From assembly GCA_031772625.1 (NCBI GenBank), contig CM062812.1, positions 729,280,300 to 729,344,299 on the forward strand: a stretch of DNA of 64,000 nucleotides, in the 5' to 3' direction. Below, piece after piece: positions 59,800 to 64,000 of this stretch. The stretch is from Pinus tabuliformis (lineage: Eukaryota; Streptophyta; Pinopsida; Pinales; Pinaceae). Numbering within the stretch: position 1 is the first letter of the stretch; the number at the start of each line of letters is the position of its first letter. Both the position numbers and the translations under genes were made by a program. Below the pieces are notes generated by a model. The model was given only the letters and a program-made list of their open reading frames with translations, ran no database searches and was not told the origin of the DNA.

Positions 59800-60480
59800 C
59801 TAGAAGAGATGGATGATCTCATTCCATCTAGTCCATTTCAAAACCCTATGCCAAATGACTACGAAAAGCCATCTAAGCTAGAGATATATAAATTCTTTAC
59901 TATTATGGAAGGTTCTCCAAATAAAAAAGTTGACATAGAATGGATGAAAAGAATGTTAAATTGGGAATTATTCACTCATCCAAATGCCAAAATATTCAAT
60001 ATGACCACATCCGCAGAAGAGAAGACAAATCTCTCATTAAGCTAGAAATAATATATGGATCAAAAAAATTCATGGATTTATTTCTATGGATGGAAGAAGA
60101 AAGAAGAAAATATGGATGTACAAATGATATCTGCAAAATCCTCTTCCTCCTCTTCAAAACATTGGTGGAAAACCAGTGATGGCACAAAGATTCAATCATC
60201 TTCTACATTTCCTCAATATAATGGAATCATCCTTGAAGACACAGGAAAAGTCGCTAAAAGAGTACCTTTAGTCGTAATAGATGACTATGCTTTAGGGATT
60301 GATGTAAGAGTAAAAAATTTAGTGAGAAAATAATGTGGACTAATACTGCCATGAAAGGATTAGCAGTACATTCAATAGAAACTAGTGCACAAAAGGAACA
60401 AGTAGACTCTTTACAAGTTTTTGTAAATAGTGTAAATAAAATCATGAATGAGTTTCAGTTTTCTATTTCTACTATATAGG
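59800..60480 (+). pseudogene. Caulimovirid polyprotein, region between movement and coat proteins, copy 2
   Basis: MDDLIPSSPFQNPMPNDYEK at 59809, then FYGWKKKEENMDVQMISAKS and VPLVVIDDYALGIDVRVK, matching copy 1 at 52190-52980. Unnamed domain. Broken. Confidence 0.5.
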
Positions 60481-60499
60481 GCTTTGTTCAGGAAAGTTA

Positions 60500-62130
60500 T
60501 AATGAAGCGAAGACATTGTTAGCAAAAATAAATAGTCAATTTGAAGAAATAGAAAGTGAAGTTCATAAAGGATTTGTTTTAACCCAGGTAAAGATTGAAT
60601 ACCTTTCCTCACAGTTTGAAAAAATGTCTTTAACAAATAAAGACAAGGAGATCCCTTCTTCTCTATTATTTAGCCATCATGTGCCAATATATTATATCGA
60701 GAAGAATGTAGATAAATTGCCTAGTTTGTTTCCAAAAGAAAAAATAGAAAAACCAGAATCCTCATATGATTCTCATCTTTTTCCGGTCGATGAACCACTA
60801 CCCAGCCAATACTCCTAGTATTCTACCCCTGATTTGAGTGAAAAAGGAAAATTTCCCGAGTCCCATACATTTTTCACTGACACCCATAAAGAATGGAACA
60901 TTGATAACTTATGCTCATGCGAAATAAGGCAAATGATTCATCAAATGTTCACAGAATATAAATTTATGTGCATGAGGGGAAAAATTGAAGTAGAAGCTTG
61001 TAAGACATTGATTTGGTGTTTTATTAGCACCCTTTAGAGATGGTGGGAAGAAGAACCATCTCCAATAGTTGTAGACAAAATGGCAGAAGAAACAATTAAA
61101 GATGAAGCATGTCACATTATACATAATGAAGATGGGAATCCATAAAATAACATGATAGGTGCTCTGACATCATCCATCCTTGAGTATTGGTGTGGTGCAG
61201 AGACAAAGATTTCAAATAAACATTTCTCAGTTTTAGTGAATCTCAAATGCAAAAAGATGTCCCAATATGAATATTTTCATAGGGATTGGGTTGAGAGAAT
61301 TTATGAAGTAAAAGAGAGCAAAAATATTTTATGGAAACAAGTATATCTTATCGCTCTTCCTTCCAAAGTTGTAGATTACTTGAAGATTCAAGAATTATAT
61401 TTTAAAATCCCTATGAATCTTATATTTGGCGAGATACATACAACCTCATAACTAAAGCTATTGTAGGATTCTGTACAAGCATGAAAGTGAACAAATCCAT
61501 ACAAAATTATCCAATTGTTCGATAGCATATCTATTTGTAATACATATGGTCTATCAATAGATGATCCACTGGTACATAGGAAAACAATGAAAAAGTCCAT
61601 AAAGAAAATTTCAAAAAGAAAAATGAATTATTCTGCCAAGCCCCAGAGATCCAGAAAAAAATAAAAAGGATATCACAAAAGTATTCCCAAAACCCACTAT
61701 TTTGGTCCTTAAGATATTCATTTTAGGGCACATAAGCAAGAGGTTTGGAATAAATCACATTTTGGTTATGTGGAAAAAGGAGGCATACTTAAAATAATTT
61801 CCCACAAGGACAATAATCAAAATTACACAAAGGGAAAAAATCATAGGAAATCGCTAAGAAATACCAACAAGATAGACAAAGAAGACAAGAAAGGAAACTA
61901 CTAGTCAAAATTCAATGTTACAAATGTTGTTTTGAATTCCATAAAGCTTAAAATTGTCCTAATATTCACATCAAATAAGAAGTACATGTTTTGGGGAAAA
62001 ACTGTTGTGACTTTACAAAAACTTTGAGTTTCAGTATTTCTGATTCAGAATCCACAGATGATCATGATGCAATTTTTCTTGTTGACTATTGTAGATGCAC
62101 AAACTCAAAAAACTTGTCATCGGAGTAACT
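60500..62130 (+). pseudogene. Caulimovirid coat protein region, copy 2
   Basis: A coiled-coil-like lead-in (INSQFEEIESEVHKGFVLTQ at 60.52 kb), the core with KFPESHTFFTDTHKEWNIDN and MIGALTSSILEYWCGAETKI, a basic Lys/Arg stretch at 61.6-61.7 kb, a Cys/His knuckle near 61917-61960 and an acidic end with SISDSESTDDHD. Same order as copy 1. Broken. Confidence 0.7.
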
Positions 62131-62639
62131 CGCGAGTAGTTCTGGAGAAGAGCTTGTATTACAACATAAATTAAAAATATATATGGCTCATATTTCTGAT
62201 GATAAAGAAGCCAAGGCCTTAGCAGGAATCAAAATGCTTCTTGAAGGAAAAATGAAAGAAAAGCTAATGGAAACATTCCAGTAGACCATGCCTAAGAGCC
62301 AAGGTTCTACGTCAACCCCTACAACCAAAGGTACTCCCTCAAGATCCATCTTTTTTGATGCTTTATATGAGAAGAATATTAATTCATTTCAAACAAACCA
62401 TAAGCAATATAAATAAAGAGTTCTTACAATTAATGACATTAGTCAAGAGACACAAAAATATGAAAAAGGAAATCAGCGAAATTAAAGCTCAAGTTGCCAT
62501 ATTAGGAAAGGAAAAAATTAAGAAAGGGAAAGAAGATAATATACATGAACACCATTAGGTATCATAATGAAACCCTTGTTTAAGAAAGAGTTCAAATATA
62601 GATATTTATGAGGTTAAATCAGGTGACTTCTCAGGGCTA

Positions 62640-63060
62640 AACAATATGAAAATTATAACACTCCAACACCAACAATATCATGTTATGCTCAAATTTAAAA
62701 TTCAAGGTGAAGTCTTTACTCTAGAGACTCTATTGGATATAGGGGCAGACATAAATGTATTAAAATAAAAACTAATTCTTGCTAAATATCAGACTAAGGA
62801 AAGAACAGAAGTCGTAGGGCTAGGAACATAAGAATACAACTTTCAGTACAAAGTTCCTAAAGCCACCATTTGTTTAGAAAATTATTACATAAATACTAAA
62901 TTTGCAGTAGGAAGCATCATAATAGACTGTATTTTTGGAAATCCATTCTTAGCAGTCGTTGAACCCCACGGTTCAACAAGATTAGATGATGGTCGATCTG
63001 GATATTATATCTTTGACCCAAATTGAGAAGGGTATTTACAATCTATCACATTTCCTTTTG
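62640..63060 (+). pseudogene. Caulimovirid aspartic protease region, copy 2
   Basis: FKIQGEVFTLETLLDIGADI at 62690-62755 carries the retropepsin active-site strand, followed by FGNPFLAVVEPHGS near 62.94-62.98 kb. Broken. Confidence 0.68.
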
Positions 63061-63109
63061 TCTCAACTCCAAGGATTTCAACTATGGTCCAATCGATGTA
63101 AGAATTGGG

Positions 63110-64000
63110 TCACTCTGAAAAGCATCTAGAAGAGCTCAAAGACCTAAAATCCCATCTTAATATTGATTAAGGGTTGAGACAAGATATACTCATAAGAAAA
63201 ATAGAAGATTTGCAGAATGTTATGTCGAAGAACCCAATGCTTTTTGGCACATAAAACAACATTTTGTAGAACTACCTTACAAAACGGTATATATAGGAAA
63301 ATCATGTAGTATTAGAGCCATCACAATTAATTAAGAATACATAAAGCTCTTCCAAAGAGAAATACAAGATCTTTTGAAAATACGGTTAATAAGGGAATCT
63401 AACAGTCCCTGGAACTATTACGAATTCTATGTGAATAAGATCTTTGAACATATTAGGGGAGTACATATATTGGTAATAAAATATAGACCACTTAATAATG
63501 TTCTAGCTGGTGATACTTATCCCATTCCCTACAAAGGAATTCTAATAGCCAGAATTGCAGGAGCAAAGATATTTTCAAAATACGACATGAAGTCAGGTTT
63601 CTAGAAAGTATCAGTCAAGGAAGAAGATCAATTCAAAACAATGTTTAGTGTCCCCTCTGGACATTATGAATGGAATGCTATGCCTTTTGGACTCAAGCAT
63701 GCTCCTTCTAAGTTCCAAAAAGTCACGGATCAAGTTTTAAGGGCATATTTTGATTAACTAATTGTATATATTGATGATGTTTTAATCTTTTCCAAGTACC
63801 TAGATGGACATTTTAAGCATGTATATAAATTCATTCATATAGTCAAGAACAATGCTTTAGTCCTAAGCAAGAAAAAGATGGATATATTTCATACCAAGGT
63901 CAAATTCCTAAGAAATATCATAGAAAATGACCAAATTGCTCTCCAACAACATGCAATTGCATTTATAGACAAATTCCCAGATGAAATAAAAGATAAGACT
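63110..64000 (+). pseudogene. Caulimovirid reverse transcriptase region, copy 2 (cut by window end)
   Basis: LIRESNSPWNYYEFYVNKIF (63.39 kb), YRPLNNVLAGDTYPIPYKG (63.49 kb), IFSKYDMKSGF (63.57 kb), GHYEWNAMPFGLKHAPSKFQ (63.66 kb) and IVYIDDVLIFSK (63.76 kb). RNase H would lie beyond 64000. Broken. Confidence 0.85.

Larger units (their letters stand above)
57394..64000 (+). mobile_element. Endogenous caulimovirid fossil, copy 2 (runs off the window)
   Basis: Head-to-tail with copy 1, with no foreign DNA between them: the intergenic region starts within the last codons of the copy 1 polyprotein. PBS-to-PBS distance is about 7.70 kb, matching a caulimovirid genome length. All parts up to the reverse transcriptase are present in the same order. 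Broken, with about the same level of decay as copy 1. Confidence 0.88.

Noticed and set aside
1-64000. CRISPR arrays, bacterial operons, rRNA genes
   Set aside because: No regularly spaced identical repeats with unique spacers, no bacterial-style gene clusters and no rRNA-like conserved blocks were seen. The content is plant nuclear DNA.

Overview
This is nuclear DNA of a seed plant, made almost entirely of repeats. No intact host gene was found. The layered Ty3/gypsy, Ty1/copia, plant-type L1 LINE, SINE, DNA-transposon and endogenous caulimovirid sequence, together with the AT-rich spacers, suggests a large repeat-rich genome. The cysteine-rich gag of the first gypsy element resembles conifer repeats I remember, so a gymnosperm is my best guess; this is inference, not proof.

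Layout. 1-8950 is a minus-strand Athila-type Ty3/gypsy fossil with an extra large coding region downstream of pol. At 8959 it meets a composite block ('A') that runs to about 25030. A second block ('B') starts at 37016 with the same left edge and runs into the right end of the window. A and B are colinear paralogues. Both have an AT-rich left part ('alpha'), a GC-richer module ('Z') joined to a virus-type promoter region ('G'), a non-coding part ('delta'), a 0.7-1.1 kb purine tract ('epsilon'), and then Z joined to G again. Only in B does the second G lead into virus coding sequence.

The two blocks carry different insertions, and each is exposed by the empty site in the other. A has a Ty1/copia element (13377-18942) and about 2.4 kb of extra DNA (21715-24143) containing a foldback hairpin. 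B has a gypsy fossil (38055-42556), a 1.3 kb hAT-like transposon that has captured part of a MAPKKK-type kinase gene (42754-44060), and two related MITE-like insertions.

Between A and B (25.3-37.0 kb) lie a gypsy gag-plus-LTR fragment, a plus-strand gypsy pol relic with a long TA microsatellite inside it, a SINE, the 5' part of one L1 LINE and the 3' part of another.

The right end (49727-64000) holds two head-to-tail copies of an endogenous caulimovirid, period about 7.67-7.70 kb. Each has a promoter/intergenic region, a Met-tRNA primer-binding site, and regions for movement protein, coat protein with zinc knuckle, aspartic protease, reverse transcriptase and RNase H; the second copy runs off the window. 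Both are decayed fossils. The most unusual signal is that the same Z|G junction occurs at four places, so a virus-flanking edge seems to have been multiplied together with its surroundings.
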